From QHWK01 sp035259385 (GTDB lineage Bacteria; Acidobacteriota; Vicinamibacteria; Vicinamibacterales; CAVVIG01), in NCBI GenBank assembly GCA_035259385.1, contig DATFWL010000390.1, positions 75,109-139,108 on the forward strand: DNA of 64,000 bases. The letters run 5' to 3'. Shown piece after piece: positions 39,831 through 50,700 of the stretch. Made by a program: the position numbers and the translations under genes. The first letter of the stretch is position 1. Every line of letters starts with the position of its first letter. The notes under the pieces were generated by a model, which ran no database searches, was not told where the DNA came from, and worked only from the letters and a program-made list of their open reading frames with translations.

Positions 39831-42173
39831 CTACGTCAACGGCCCCGCCAGCCTGAACAGGCTCCGGCCGTAACTCGCGGCGTACAGCGTCGAGGTCGGC
39901 TCGTGGTACACGAGATCGACCATCATCACGTGCGGCAGGTTGCGCAGGAGGTCCATCCACGTCTCGCCGGCGTCCGTGGACACGTGCACGCCGGCGTCGC
40001 TGCAGACGTACATCGTGCGCGGGTCGTCCTCGGGAATCACGATCGCGTGGTGCGGCACGTCGGGCAGTTGCTGGCGGTCGACGTCGGTCCACGTCATCCC
40101 GCCGTTATCCGATCGGAAGACGTGGCCGTGGCCGAAGTTGCCGAGGGTCACGAAGACCCGGTTCGCCTGGTTCGGCGCCGTCGCAATCCGCGTGATGATG
40201 TGTCCGGGAAGCGAGCCGGCCAGGTTGGCGCTCCACGTCGCGCCGCCGTCGAGGCTGCGGAAGAAGCCGCCGTTTTCCGTTGCCACGTAGACACGCTGAT
40301 CGTCGGCGACGGCGATCTCGATCGCCGAGATCGACGATCCGTCGAGGGTGGACGACACAGAGTGCCATGTGGTCCCGTCGTCTCGGCTGCGCCAGACGCG
40401 GCTCGACCCGGTGAAGACGACGTCCGGATTCTCCGTCGCGGCGGCGATGAACGCCATCCAGGTGGCGTCGCGTTCCTCTTTCGTCGCCGGCGGCGACACG
40501 TCGACGGCGCGGTTGTTCCGGAAGCGGAAGATGTTGAGGTTGTAGTACGACGCGAACAGGCGTGACGCGTTGCGGCGATCGAACACGATCCATCCGCCGT
40601 CGCCGCCGAGGATCTCCATGTGGTCGTCCGCGCGGCCGCTGGTCGTGACGAGCGTTCCGTTGTCCTGCGCGCCGCCGCCGAAGGCGCGCGGATCGCTCTG
40701 CGCGACGTCCATGTCGTAGTACATCGTCACGGCGAGGCCGTTGCTGCGGTTCTTCCAGGTGAGGCCGCCATCGTCACTGACGTCGAGACCGCCGTCGTTC
40801 GGATCGTAGACGCGGCCGGGGATTCCCGCCGGCATCAGCAGCCCGTGGTGATCGGCATGGGCGTAGCGCTGCGTCCCGCGTCGCGCGTTCCATGTCGTCA
40901 CGCGCGTCCACGTGCGGCCGCCGTTCCTGGACAGGTGGAGGTCGACGCCGCCGCAGATCACGTGGTTCGGATTGTCCGGGTGCACGGCGATGGTGTTTCC
41001 GTAGGACATCTGCCCTTCGGTGCGAAAGTGCCGCCGCGTCACGTTGGTCCAGCGCGCGCCGCCGTTCGAGCTGCGGAAAACGCCGAGCATCGCATCGGCG
41101 CTGTCGCTGTGGGCGTCGGCGCAGATCGCGTAGAGCACGTCCGGATTCGACGGGCTGATCGCCAGGCTGGCGCGGCCCATGCGCTCCGGCGGCGGCAGGC
41201 CGCTGCGCAGATGCGTCCATCTCACGCCGCCGTCGCTGCTTCGATAGATGCCGCTGGTCGCGCCGCGCGCGGTGATCGTCGCGAACACGATGCCGGACTG
41301 CGTCGGATGGAACCTGACCGAATGGCTCCAGTAGTTTCCCGCGTTGCCGAGCGGCAGCCGCGTCCAGGTGACGCCGCCGTCGTGCGACTCGTACAACCCG
41401 CCGAGCTCCCTCCCTGCGGCGACCTCGTTGAAGCCGACGCCTGCGATCAGCAGGTGCTTCGGATCGAACGGATCGATCGCGATGCAGCCGATCCGGCGCG
41501 GCACGCCGGTCTTCTCCGACGCCGCATGCAGCTGCCAGGTGACGCCGCCGTCGATCGTGCGATAGAGGCCGACGCCGCCGTACGAGTCGGCTGAGAGATT
41601 CGCCTCGCCGGTGCCGCAGTACAGGATGTTCGGGTTGGACGGATCGATCGCGAGGGCGCCGACGTTCAGCACGTCCTGGTCGTGCCACAGCGATCGCCAC
41701 GTTTGTCCGGTGTCGGGGCTGAACCACACGCCGCCGCCCGCCGCTCCCACCCAGACGTGATCGGGATGCGCGGGGTCGCACACCGCGCAGGTCAACCGGC
41801 CGCCGATGTTGGTCGGCCCGATGCCTTCCCATTGCGAGGTTCCGGGTGCGGGCGTCAGCCGCTTGCGCGACAGATCGCGCTCCCGCACCACCGTGGTCAC
41901 CGGCGCCTCGCGCATCGGCCACGCCGCCCGCGCCCGGAACCAGATCGACCGCGCCTTGTGGCTGTTCAACCGCGGCACCGGCACGCCGGTCCCCCGACGC
42001 TTGCCGGGCCCCCGCGCGATTCTCGGTTCCGGCTGTATCCGGCCGGGGATCAGCGTGTCGTCGCGATGCGGCGATTTCGTCCTGCCGGCGGGCACCGGTG
42101 TGATCGCAGCTTCGGGGCGGGGACGCCGAAGCGCAACCTTTCGGCGATGTTCGCGAGCGCGGCGTTTGCTCAT
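39831..42173 (-). CDS. BNR-repeat (sortilin-like) propeller protein
   Basis: A 780-residue protein starting at ATG 42173 (GGGAG 7 bases upstream). Residues 1-75 are extremely basic and proline-rich (SKRRAREHRRKVALRRP), not a signal peptide. From about 100 on it is made of repeated BNR/VPS10-type blades, each with an Asp box: SPDTGQTW, SHDGGVTW, SSDGGVRW, SSNGGARW, SRNGGRTW, SDDGGLTW, SRDDGTTW, SLDGGATW, SDNGGMTW, STDAGETW, and AIDPSNPNILYCGTG phrases between them. The build is a ten-bladed (or double) propeller, with no catalytic sialidase residues. With no signal peptide it may act inside the cell, or be exported another way. It is the last gene of a possible operon with the 50-residue membrane protein and the endolysin-like gene. 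Confidence 0.8.
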   Translation of the reverse strand: MSKRRAREHRRKVALRRPRPEAAITPVPAGRTKSPHRDDTLIPGRIQPEPRIARGPGKRRGTGVPVPRLNSHKARSIWFRARAAWPMREAPVTTVVRERDLSRKRLTPAPGTSQWEGIGPTNIGGRLTCAVCDPAHPDHVWVGAAGGGVWFSPDTGQTWRSLWHDQDVLNVGALAIDPSNPNILYCGTGEANLSADSYGGVGLYRTIDGGVTWQLHAASEKTGVPRRIGCIAIDPFDPKHLLIAGVGFNEVAAGRELGGLYESHDGGVTWTRLPLGNAGNYWSHSVRFHPTQSGIVFATITARGATSGIYRSSDGGVRWTHLRSGLPPPERMGRASLAISPSNPDVLYAICADAHSDSADAMLGVFRSSNGGARWTNVTRRHFRTEGQMSYGNTIAVHPDNPNHVICGGVDLHLSRNGGRTWTRVTTWNARRGTQRYAHADHHGLLMPAGIPGRVYDPNDGGLDVSDDGGLTWKNRSNGLAVTMYYDMDVAQSDPRAFGGGAQDNGTLVTTSGRADDHMEILGGDGGWIVFDRRNASRLFASYYNLNIFRFRNNRAVDVSPPATKEERDATWMAFIAAATENPDVVFTGSSRVWRSRDDGTTWHSVSSTLDGSSISAIEIAVADDQRVYVATENGGFFRSLDGGATWSANLAGSLPGHIITRIATAPNQANRVFVTLGNFGHGHVFRSDNGGMTWTDVDRQQLPDVPHHAIVIPEDDPRTMYVCSDAGVHVSTDAGETWMDLLRNLPHVMMVDLVYHEPTSTLYAASYGRSLFRLAGPLT

Positions 42174-42216
42174 GATCGACTCCCGGAGAGACGTGCGGGG
42201 CGCGGTCGAGCGCTGG

Positions 42217-42369
42217 TCAGCCGCGATGCGGCGCGATCCGGCGCCGCTCACGTCGCCATGCGAGCCTCAGGAATGCGATGCCGGCGATCGGCGCAAGGAG
42301 CAGCAGCAATTCCAGGCTGCCCGAACCCGCGTCCGGCGCGAGACCGAAAAGTCGCTCGATGAAGTCCAT
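42217..42369 (-). CDS. 50-residue single-span membrane protein
   Basis: A 50-codon frame, ATG 42369-42367 to TGA 42219-42217: MDFIERLFGLAPDAGSG, then SLELLLLLAPIAGIAFLRLAW, then a strongly basic end (RRERRRIAPHRG). The helix of about 20 residues with charge behind it is typical of a small membrane protein. It sits 31 bases after the endolysin-like gene's stop and 43 bases before the BNR gene's start, all on the minus strand. A weak site (GAAAG) precedes the ATG by 6-7 bases. A holin-like role next to a lysozyme is one idea, an exported sorting-type tail another; neither is shown. Confidence 0.5.
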   Translation of the reverse strand: MDFIERLFGLAPDAGSGSLELLLLLAPIAGIAFLRLAWRRERRRIAPHRG

Positions 42370-42400
42370 CGTCGTTCTTTCCGAAGGGGCGGGCGCGCAG

Positions 42401-43246
42401 CTACTCGAGTTGCAGCGTCGCGAATCCCGATCTCCACAGCGTCGCTTCGTGGCGCCGGCGCTGAATCAGCCCCGCGGCCCTCACCGGGTCCCACAGCCGT
42501 GTCATCGACTCGAACTGCGCCGCGACGCTGTCGTCGAACCGCCGGGCGGCCAGCAAATCGCGAATCGCCCGCATCTCGCGGCGCCGGTCGTCGGGCCGCG
42601 CGTCGAATAAATCCGTGCCGCGATTGTAGACCAGGCTGACGAGCGCGGTGCGCTGCGCCGCGGTCACGGCCGGATCGTCGACCTGCGGGTAGATGCTCCG
42701 CGTGAGATCGAGATACTTCGGCAGCGTGCGCTTCGCGAACACGTGCATCGCGGCGGACAGCGGCACGACCACCGCGGCCACCGGAGCGAGCACGTCGGCC
42801 GTTCCCGGCTTGCCGAGCACGCCTGCCAGCTGCGAGACGGAGGCGGGCGGCAGCAGGTCGGCCCAATCCCCCTCGAACTCCACGCGGTTGACGAATCGGC
42901 AGTCGTAGCCGATGCCAATCGTCACGCCGCTCGGTGCCGGCGGACAGGTCGGGGTCTGAAACCGACGCTGATAGACCGTTGCGTCGGACACCTCTTCGCG
43001 AGCGATGAACGTCATGCCCGAAGCCGTAAGGGGCGGAAACGGGTCGGGGACTCCACTGATGACGCGCTGAAGATCGTCGTCGGCTTCCGGTGGACCCGGA
43101 CGATTCAATTGCTGCCGCGCGTTCAGGATCGCGTTGCCCGTGCCGGCGCCGAAGTCGCCGTCGACGAGGAGCATGGCGCCCATCCGGTTCAGGCCGCGCT
43201 GCAGCGTCTTGACCGAGTCTCCTTTATCGCCGTCGCGAAGGATCAT
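42401..43246 (-). CDS. Peptidoglycan-binding lysozyme/endolysin-like protein
   Basis: A 281-residue protein starting at ATG 43246 (AGAAAGG 7 bases upstream); a longer start at 43282 is less likely. Residues 1-60: a peptidoglycan-binding domain (KGDSVKTLQRGLNRMGAMLLVDGDFGAGT). Then a lysozyme-like domain with FIAREEVSD (likely catalytic Glu), VTIGIGYDCRF and SLVYNRGTDLF, a pattern of T4-type/pesticin-type muramidases. There is no signal peptide, as in phage endolysins, so export would need a helper. No other phage genes are nearby, so it is more likely a domesticated or host gene. Confidence 0.75.
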   Translation of the reverse strand: MILRDGDKGDSVKTLQRGLNRMGAMLLVDGDFGAGTGNAILNARQQLNRPGPPEADDDLQRVISGVPDPFPPLTASGMTFIAREEVSDATVYQRRFQTPTCPPAPSGVTIGIGYDCRFVNRVEFEGDWADLLPPASVSQLAGVLGKPGTADVLAPVAAVVVPLSAAMHVFAKRTLPKYLDLTRSIYPQVDDPAVTAAQRTALVSLVYNRGTDLFDARPDDRRREMRAIRDLLAARRFDDSVAAQFESMTRLWDPVRAAGLIQRRRHEATLWRSGFATLQLE

Positions 43247-43448
43247 GGCGGAACCTTTCTCTTCCGGGTAACGCCGCGTCACGATCCCGCGAACATCGAA
43301 ATCTTCGACCTGTCGTGCGGCCGGTCCCCGTCGATCGTCCGCCGTGATGGCGCGTTGTCGAGACGTGATCGTCGCGTGTCATGACGCCGATCCTATACCG
43401 GCACGCGCGGCGTCCGGACGGCGTGTCGACGGAACGACGTCGTCGCGT

Positions 43449-43922
43449 TCAGCGACCGAGTGCGGCGGCCTTCGGATCGGCCAGCGGCTGACGGCCTCCC
43501 GGCAGATAGAGCATCCGCAGGTGCTTCGTCCCGCGCAGCCGCTGCATGACTTCACGCACCGATCGGACGAGGGCCATCACGACTTCGAGGCTCAAACGGC
43601 GGTTGCGTCCGAAGGCGTCGGCGACCGCGACATGCAGGACGAGCATCTCTTCGATCGACACGCGAAGGAAGACGATCATGCCGGCAAGCGTGAGACCGGC
43701 GGTTGTCGGCGCCAGCGCGAACAGGCACTGCGCGTCCTGGCGGCGGCCGACGACGACGCGGAGACCGGCGGGGCTGGAGACGATGATCGGCGTCCCGTAC
43801 GCGTCGATGACTTCCTCGATCCCGCTCTCGGCTTCGTGCTGGCGCGGATTGAAGTACATCAGCCGTTCGAGCGCCGACCGGTGGGACGCATCGAGCGAGG
43901 AGCGAATTTCGAACACGGTCAT
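43449..43922 (-). CDS. Conserved hypothetical protein, 157 residues
   Basis: Start ATG 43922 has GGAGG 7 bases upstream, which makes the gene convincing. It encodes a soluble, mixed alpha/beta protein: an N-terminal helical part (SSLDASHRSALERLMYF), a beta segment with GTPIIVSSPAGLRVVVGRR, then IVFLRVSIEEMLVLHVAVADAFG and a long helix (EVVMALVRSVREVMQRL) ending in GTKHLRMLYLPGG. The order has a faint likeness to an acetyltransferase fold, but no acetyl-CoA motif is seen. Function unknown. It stands 202 bases upstream of the endolysin-like gene on the same strand. Confidence 0.55.
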   Translation of the reverse strand: MTVFEIRSSLDASHRSALERLMYFNPRQHEAESGIEEVIDAYGTPIIVSSPAGLRVVVGRRQDAQCLFALAPTTAGLTLAGMIVFLRVSIEEMLVLHVAVADAFGRNRRLSLEVVMALVRSVREVMQRLRGTKHLRMLYLPGGRQPLADPKAAALGR

Positions 43923-44133
43923 CTGCGCCTCCGGGCTGCGTCAGGGGCGACCAAAGTCGCTGCGCGCGGGATCCGTGGGCCCGAATCGAGGGCTCGAGCC
44001 GCAGCTGAGCAAGCCGGCTGCCAGGGAAACCCCAGCTATATAGAGGGACAACGGTGCGACATTACTTGCCACCCTAATTGTTGCTGGCATCAATTCTGCT
44101 GCAACAAGCACATTCCCCGGGTTTCGGGGCGGG

Positions 44134-44460
44134 ATGCGTATCAGAGTCGTACAAAGGCCCACGACATCTGTCGTGGACGGCATCGAGCTGAAGCGCTACG
44201 TGGTGGGGCAGAAATACGACGTCGGCACTGCCCTCGGCGCGCTGATGCTGGCTGAAGGCTGGGCTGAACCGCTCGATGACGGCGAACCGATGATCGCGCC
44301 GTTCAGTGACGCCGACCCCTTCATGCCCCGGGTGTTCGACCGGAACTCGCCCGCCAACCTCATTCGGGAAAAGCATCCGCCGTACGCCGACATGTTGGCG
44401 GTTGCGGCCGATCACGATCGCCGCCGGCGTCGTCGTCCGCCGAGGTCGTCGGGCGACTGA
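44134..44460 (+). CDS. Small conserved protein of unknown function
   Basis: A 108-residue protein: MRIRVVQRPTTSVVDGIEL, then RYVVGQKYDVGTALGALMLAEGWAEP, an acidic middle, and a C-terminal run of arginines (DRRRRRRPPR). It looks like a compact beta domain with a charged tail. The start and domain pattern recall a family of small proteins with the same MRIRVxxxP opening in Acidobacteria. Nothing shows what it does. It lies alone, divergent from the 157-residue gene, before the giant protein gene. Confidence 0.55.
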   Translation: MRIRVVQRPTTSVVDGIELKRYVVGQKYDVGTALGALMLAEGWAEPLDDGEPMIAPFSDADPFMPRVFDRNSPANLIREKHPPYADMLAVAADHDRRRRRRPPRSSGD

Positions 44461-44743
44461 CCACCGATTCGTCCCGCCGCGTGTTGCGGCGTCTCCGCAT
44501 AGCGAGGCGGTACGACAAGCACAGACAATTGTCTGCGCCCAGGTAGACTTTGCCGCCGGCCCGCCATCACGCCATCGAGATTCGCGGCGTTGCGTGAGGA
44601 TTTCCAGATGACAACTTCGACAGTGGTGGCACTGTTTGTGCGAAGTGCGCGGCCCAGGTTAGCGGCTACCCACACACGCCATGGATTGTCTACGACTGCG
44701 CGCGAGCTGCGCCTCGCATGGCGGACCACGCGGGCGATCGCCG

Positions 44744-47700
44744 ATGTCGAAGGGCCTCGCCTCGTTCGTGCTCGTTGTCGGCCAGGCCCTGCTCGCAACG
44801 GCCGCGAACGCGCAGACGCTCGCGACGGTCCATCTGACTCCAGGCTGGGCGACTTTTGGCCAGGCCCTTCCACAGGGCGCTGCGACGTCGGGCCTGCGCG
44901 TCGGTACGTTCAGCACGCAGACCGACGTCAAGAACCGGTGGCCTGACGGATCGATCCGCTTCGCGGTTGTCAGCCTGTTCGTGCCGGCCGAAGGCAATTT
45001 CGCGATCGAGCCGGACACCGGTGCCGCGGGCGCGTTCACACCGACGATTCCGGCCGCGTCAGTCACGTTCACGATCGCCGGCGTCGCGTTCACCGCGACG
45101 CAGCCGTCGTCGCCCGTCCCCGATCGCTGGCTGTCCGGGCCGCTGGTCTACGAAGGCCGATCGGTCGTGGCGCCGGTGTCGGCGCTGACCGGGCTGGCGC
45201 ATCCGTTCCTGCGCGTGAACTTCGACACGCGCGTGTACAGCGACGCTCAGGCTCGCGTCGACGTGAGCGTCGAGAACGTGCTCGATCAGATCGGCGCGTC
45301 GACGGTCACCTATGGGGTGACGATGACGGTGAACGGCGCGCCCGTCTTCACCAAGACGGCCGTCGATCACTACTACCTCACGCGCTGGCGCAAGACGTTC
45401 ACGCTCCCCGGCACTGCGCTCTCAGCGGTGACGCCCGACCTCGTTCCGTTCAACAACGCGAAGGCGCTGCCCCCGTATCTACCGCTCGTCGCCGATTTCG
45501 TGAACACGATCGGCGTGAACTACGACCTCCTGCAAAGCGGTGCCGTTGGCCAGGACATGTCGCAGCCCGGAGTACGCGGCGAGCTCGCGCCGTATCCGGA
45601 CTGGACGGCGCGGTACCTCGTCCACAAGGCCCCCGCGCAGCGTGCCTTCGTTCTCGCCAACGGCGATCTCTCTGGATCGTGGCCGATCCACGTCCGCGAG
45701 GCCGGCGCAGTCACCGGCGTCGGGCCGGAGCGGCTGATCTCGCTCGATCAACGGCCGAGCGTCTGGTTCGACGAGCGCGCGCAGGCGGGTGGGTGGGATT
45801 TCGTCAAGGGCCTGCCGCTCCCGATTCGCGAGTACACCGGCGTCCAGCCGGCCAACGGGCAGACCGCGCTCGTCCCGGACAACGCACACCAGCCGTCGCT
45901 CGCCTTCGTCCCCTACCTCTTGACCGGCGATCGCTACTACGCGGAGGAGATGGCGTTCTGGGCCGACTACGCGATGATGCGCACCGACCCTGGCGATGGA
46001 GTGCGCGGCTCGGCCGGCATCCTCGAGAGCAACGAGCTGCGCGGCTGGGGATGGGCGCTGCGCAATATCGCGGATGCCGCCGCGTACTATCCGGACGGGT
46101 CGCCGGTGAAAGCGTACCTCGTCCAGAAACTCCTCAGCAACCTTCAGTATCTCGAGTCCTTTGCCAACGCGCAGATCTCGCCGTCGAATCCGTTCCAGAT
46201 TCTCTTCATCAATCGCCGTCCTGACGGCGGTCAATACATCTCGCTGTGGGAGCAGAGCTATCTCGCGCACGCGATCGATCGCGCGAACCAGCACGGGTTC
46301 GCGGGCGCTCTCACGGTGCGCGACGCGATCGCGAAGTTCCATCTCGCGCTGTTCACCAGCGAACCTGACTATCCGCGCGCGCAGGCCGGCGCGTACCTGA
46401 TCGCGGTTGGACCGGCGAAGACGAGCAGTCCCGCGTTGCTCGACAGCTTCTATCCCTCGATGGCGCAGATCTGGGCTGCGACTCGAGGACAGGAGCGCCC
46501 GTTCGCCGGCTTCTACGGTCCCGAAGCGCGGATGAACCTGATGTACGGCGTGCAGAACCAGTGGGCCGGCGCGCAGAACGCGTACGACTATCTGTGGCCA
46601 TTCGTCGGCACGGCTCCGACGTTCTGCAAGCCGACAGACGGCGCGCCGCCCCTCGCGGATCTGCCAGACCTGTCGTGCCGTTCAGGGTGGGCACTGGCGC
46701 TGCCGTCGACGGCGCTGACGCCTGTTCCGGCGCGAATCGTCAGCCCCGTGCCCGGTTCGGATCTGACGTCTACGACGGAGACCTTCAGCTGGGATGCGGG
46801 CGTCGGCGTGACCAGTTACCAGCTCACGATCGGTACGATGCCGGGCGGCAACGACATTTATTCAGGCCCGGTGACGGCGGCGCAGTCCGCGGTCGTCAGC
46901 GGGTTGCCAGCGACCGGCGAGGTCGTGTGGGCGCGGCTGGCGTCGAACATCGGCGGAAGCTGGCAGTCGGTCGACTATCAGTTCTTCTCGGTGTACCTCG
47001 CGAAGAAGACGCCGGCGCTGATCTGGCTTGCTCCCGCGGACATCTCCTATGGCACGCCGCTTGGCGGAGCCCAGCTCAATGCGAGTGCCGACGTCCCCGG
47101 CAGCTACGTCTACACGCCGCCGGCGGGGACCGTGCCCGGTGTCGGCAGCCAGACGCTGTCGGTCACCTTCACTCCGACCGACGCGGTGCTCTATTCGACG
47201 GCGACCGCCTCGGTGACGCTGATCGTGACCAAGGCGGCGCCGACGATCACATGGAATCCGCCCTCCGCGATCAACGCCGGCACGCCGCTCGGCCCTGCAC
47301 AACTCAATGCGACGGCGAGCGTGCCAGGCACCTTCGTATACTCGCCGGCCGCGGGCACCATCCTTGGCGTCGGGCCGTCTTGGCCGCTGTCGGCGACGTT
47401 CACGCCGGCCGATTCGACGACTTATGCGGTGACGACGACCACGGTGTCGCTGGGCGTGCTGAAGGCGACGCCGACAGTGGCCTGGCCGGTGCCGGTGGAT
47501 ATCACCTATCCTGCGCCACTCGGCGCCGCGCAGTTGAACGCGTCGGCGAGTGTCGCCGGAGCGTTCGTCTACACTCCGCCGCCCGGCACCGTGCTGCCCG
47601 CCGCCGGTCGTCAGACGTTGTCGGTGACGTTCACGCCGGCTGACGCGGCGACCTACACGACTGCGACGAAGACTGTGCCGCTCAACGTGGCCAGGGCCAC

Positions 47701-50700
47701 GCCGGCGATCACCTGGAACAATCCGGCGAACGTCACGCTGCCCGCAACGCTCAGCCCGAAGCAGTTGAACGCGACCGCGAGCGTGCCCGGCACGTTCGTG
47801 TATTCGCCAGACCTCGGCACGGTGCTGACCGCAGGAGCACGGACGCTCTCGGTCACGTTCACGCCCTCCGACCCGTCCTACGCGACGGTGACGAAGACCG
47901 TGACGATCACGGCGGTCAAGCCGACGCCGTCGATCACCTGGCCCGTGCCCGCAAACATCACGTCGGGCACGCCGCTCGGCTCGGCGCAGTTGAACGCGAG
48001 TGCGAGCGTGCCCGGCACGTTCGTCTATGCGCCAGCTGCGGGCGCGGTCCTGCCGGTGGGCCCCGCGCAGAAACTCACCGCAACGTTCACGCCGACCGAC
48101 ACGGCGACCTTCAACGGCGCATCCGCCACCGTTCCGATTACGGTGACGGCGGCGCCCGGCGCACCGCCGCCGACGCCGGTGAAGATCGGCACGAGCATCG
48201 GCGGCACGTTCAGCGACGCGACAGGACATTCCGGCCAGTCGCACCTCGTCTTCGCGCCGCAGGCGGGCGTGTGGTGGCTGTTCACGCTCTCCTCGGCCCA
48301 CGATTCGGTGAACGATCACACCGTACAGGCCTATTCGAGCAGCGGTCCCGATCTCGCGACAGCGACGTGGACCGCGAGAGGCGCGAGCCCGCACCTCGCG
48401 AACGCCGGCGGGGCGACGAACGCCGTGTTCGCGGGCGGCCGATCGCTCGGCGTCGCCCTGCGCACGATTCCGGGCGTCGGCGACTTCGTGCACCTGTTTG
48501 CGTCGGCCGCGTTCGACGGGCAGGTCTCGTCGAACGGTCACATTCGGGCACAGCTGACCGCCACGTCGATCACGTGGGACACCTGGAACAACCCGGGATC
48601 GCCAAACGCCGCGTCGGAGTGGAACGGCCCGGCGGGGACGGGGGCAAGTGGCCTCGCGACCGACAGTTCGTGGGGCACCGCGGTCGGCATCTCAACCGGA
48701 GGCTTCATCCATCATTTCGGCGTCACGATGGACCAGGAGGTTGACTGCTCAGTCGGCCGGTCGACGAATGCGGACACCGCTGCGACGTGGACGAACGGGT
48801 TCGGCACGAACGCCCTCGGCACGTCACCCCCCAACACGACCGCGGTGGTCGACAAGACCATGACCTTCCAGTGCAAGCAGCTGGCGTTTGCGCCGCTGGC
48901 GTCAGACGTCATGCTCGCCGTGTACTCGGACGGCGGCGTTGCGCAGCCGAACATCACGAACCTGCGCTTCCAGCGATCGGGGATCGGTGCGAGCGCGGGA
49001 CGATGGACGAACGTTGCGGCCGGCGGCGGCAACGGATCGGTGTTCTCGACCAGCGTGCAAATCAACCAGAACGACTGGACGCTCGTTCCGGTCACGACGA
49101 CGAAGATCTACGCGTTCCGCCGCAACAACGCGAACGGCACGTCGGTCGCGGGCGCCTCGTACGATGCCGTCGGCAACACCTGGACCGCCCTCACGCCGGC
49201 GCCGCCAGGCTTCGGGGCGAACCAGGCCATGAAGCCGCCGACCGCTGGCACGGCGATCAGCGGCGGCTTGTTCGGCGCAACAGACGGCACCAGCGTGTGG
49301 CTGTTCGCGATCAACAGCGACCTCGCGAACACGATCCTGTTCACGAAGTTCGACGGTGGGGCGTGGACGCCGTGGACGGCCGTGCCGGGGACGAACGCCG
49401 GCGCTCACACGCGAAACTTCATCGCCGGGTATCCGAACGTCGGCAGCAATCAGATCGGGTTGATCTGGACGGAAACGGGCGGCACCAGTTACGACGTCTA
49501 CACGACGTCGCTGTTGCTAGGCGGTGGCGGCTCGGCGCCGCCAGGAACCGCGACGGTGACGGCGCCGGCCAACGGCGCGACGCTGTCGGGCGCGACGACG
49601 GTGACGGCGACGGCGACGCCAGGCGGCGGTTCGGTTGCCGGCGTGCAGTTCGTCCTCGACGGCGTCAATCTCGGCGCCGAGGACACGACCAGCCCGTATT
49701 CAATCCCGTGGGACACGAGAACGGTCGCGAACGGCACGCACTTCCTTGCCGCAATCGTGCGCGACACCAACGGCGGGCTCGGCCCGTCGCCGACGATCAC
49801 CGTCACCACCTCCAACGATTTCGCCCCGCCGGCGGTCGCCGTGACCTCGCCGTCGGGAGGCGCCGCGTTCGCCGCCGGCGCGCAGGTGACGGTGTCGGCG
49901 GACGCCTCTGACGACATCGGGGTTGTCGGAGTCCAGTTCCTGCTCGACGGATCGCCGCTCGGTGCGGAAAGCACGGCCGTGCCATACACGATCACGTGGG
50001 ATACGACGGGTGTCGCGCGTGGCGTGCACGTGTTGACCGCTCGCGCGCGCGACGCCTTCGGCAATCTGACCACGTCGGCCGCGGTGAGCGTCACGATCAG
50101 ATTGCAGCCGACGATCACGTGGCCTGCACCCGCGGCGATCGCGTACGGGACCGCGCTCGGCGCGACGCAGTTGAACGCGACGACCACGGTGTCCGGCACC
50201 TTCGTCTATACGCCGGCGGCGGGAACGACTCTGCTCGCCGGGACGCAGACCCTCTCGGTCACCTTCACGCCGGCGGACGCGACCCTCGTGCTGCCGGCGA
50301 CCGCCACCGTGACGATCGCGGTCACCGATACCGCGCCGCCGACGCTCACCACTCCGGCGAACACGGTGCTCGAGGCGACGAGCCCGATCGGTGCGGCATT
50401 CTTCTATGTCGCGACCGCGAGCGATCCGATCGACGGCGCGCTGCCGGTGAACTGCTCGCCGGCGTCGGGCTCGACGTTCGCGTTCCCGGCGACGACGACG
50501 GTGACGTGCACGGCGGTCGATGCGAACGGCAACTCGAAGTCGGCGTCGTTCACCGTCACCGTGCAGGACACGACGCCGCCTGCCGTGATCGCACCGCCGC
50601 CGATTTTCGTGCCGGCGACCGAGATCGGCGGCGCGCGCGCGAACGTCACCGGTTCGGCCGGCTCACAGGCGCTGACGTCATTCTTGAGCTCGGCAACGGC

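Noticed and set aside
42401..43246. Prophage remnant because of the endolysin-like gene
   Set aside because: No integrase, capsid, tail or terminase genes and no attachment repeats in the window.
43941..44183. Small minus-strand frame with a lipobox-like LLSC
   Set aside because: The part before it has no good start or ribosome binding site, and the mature part is only about 20 residues. It could be a very small lipoprotein but the evidence is too thin.
44522..44535. 14-bp perfect palindrome CAGACAATTGTCTG upstream of the giant gene
   Set aside because: A palindrome of this length is expected a few times by chance in 64 kb; no second copy is near it. Could be an operator, but not supported.
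47009..48154. CRISPR or other DNA repeat array
   Set aside because: The repeats of about 230 bases are in-frame protein repeats with diverged DNA and no spacers.
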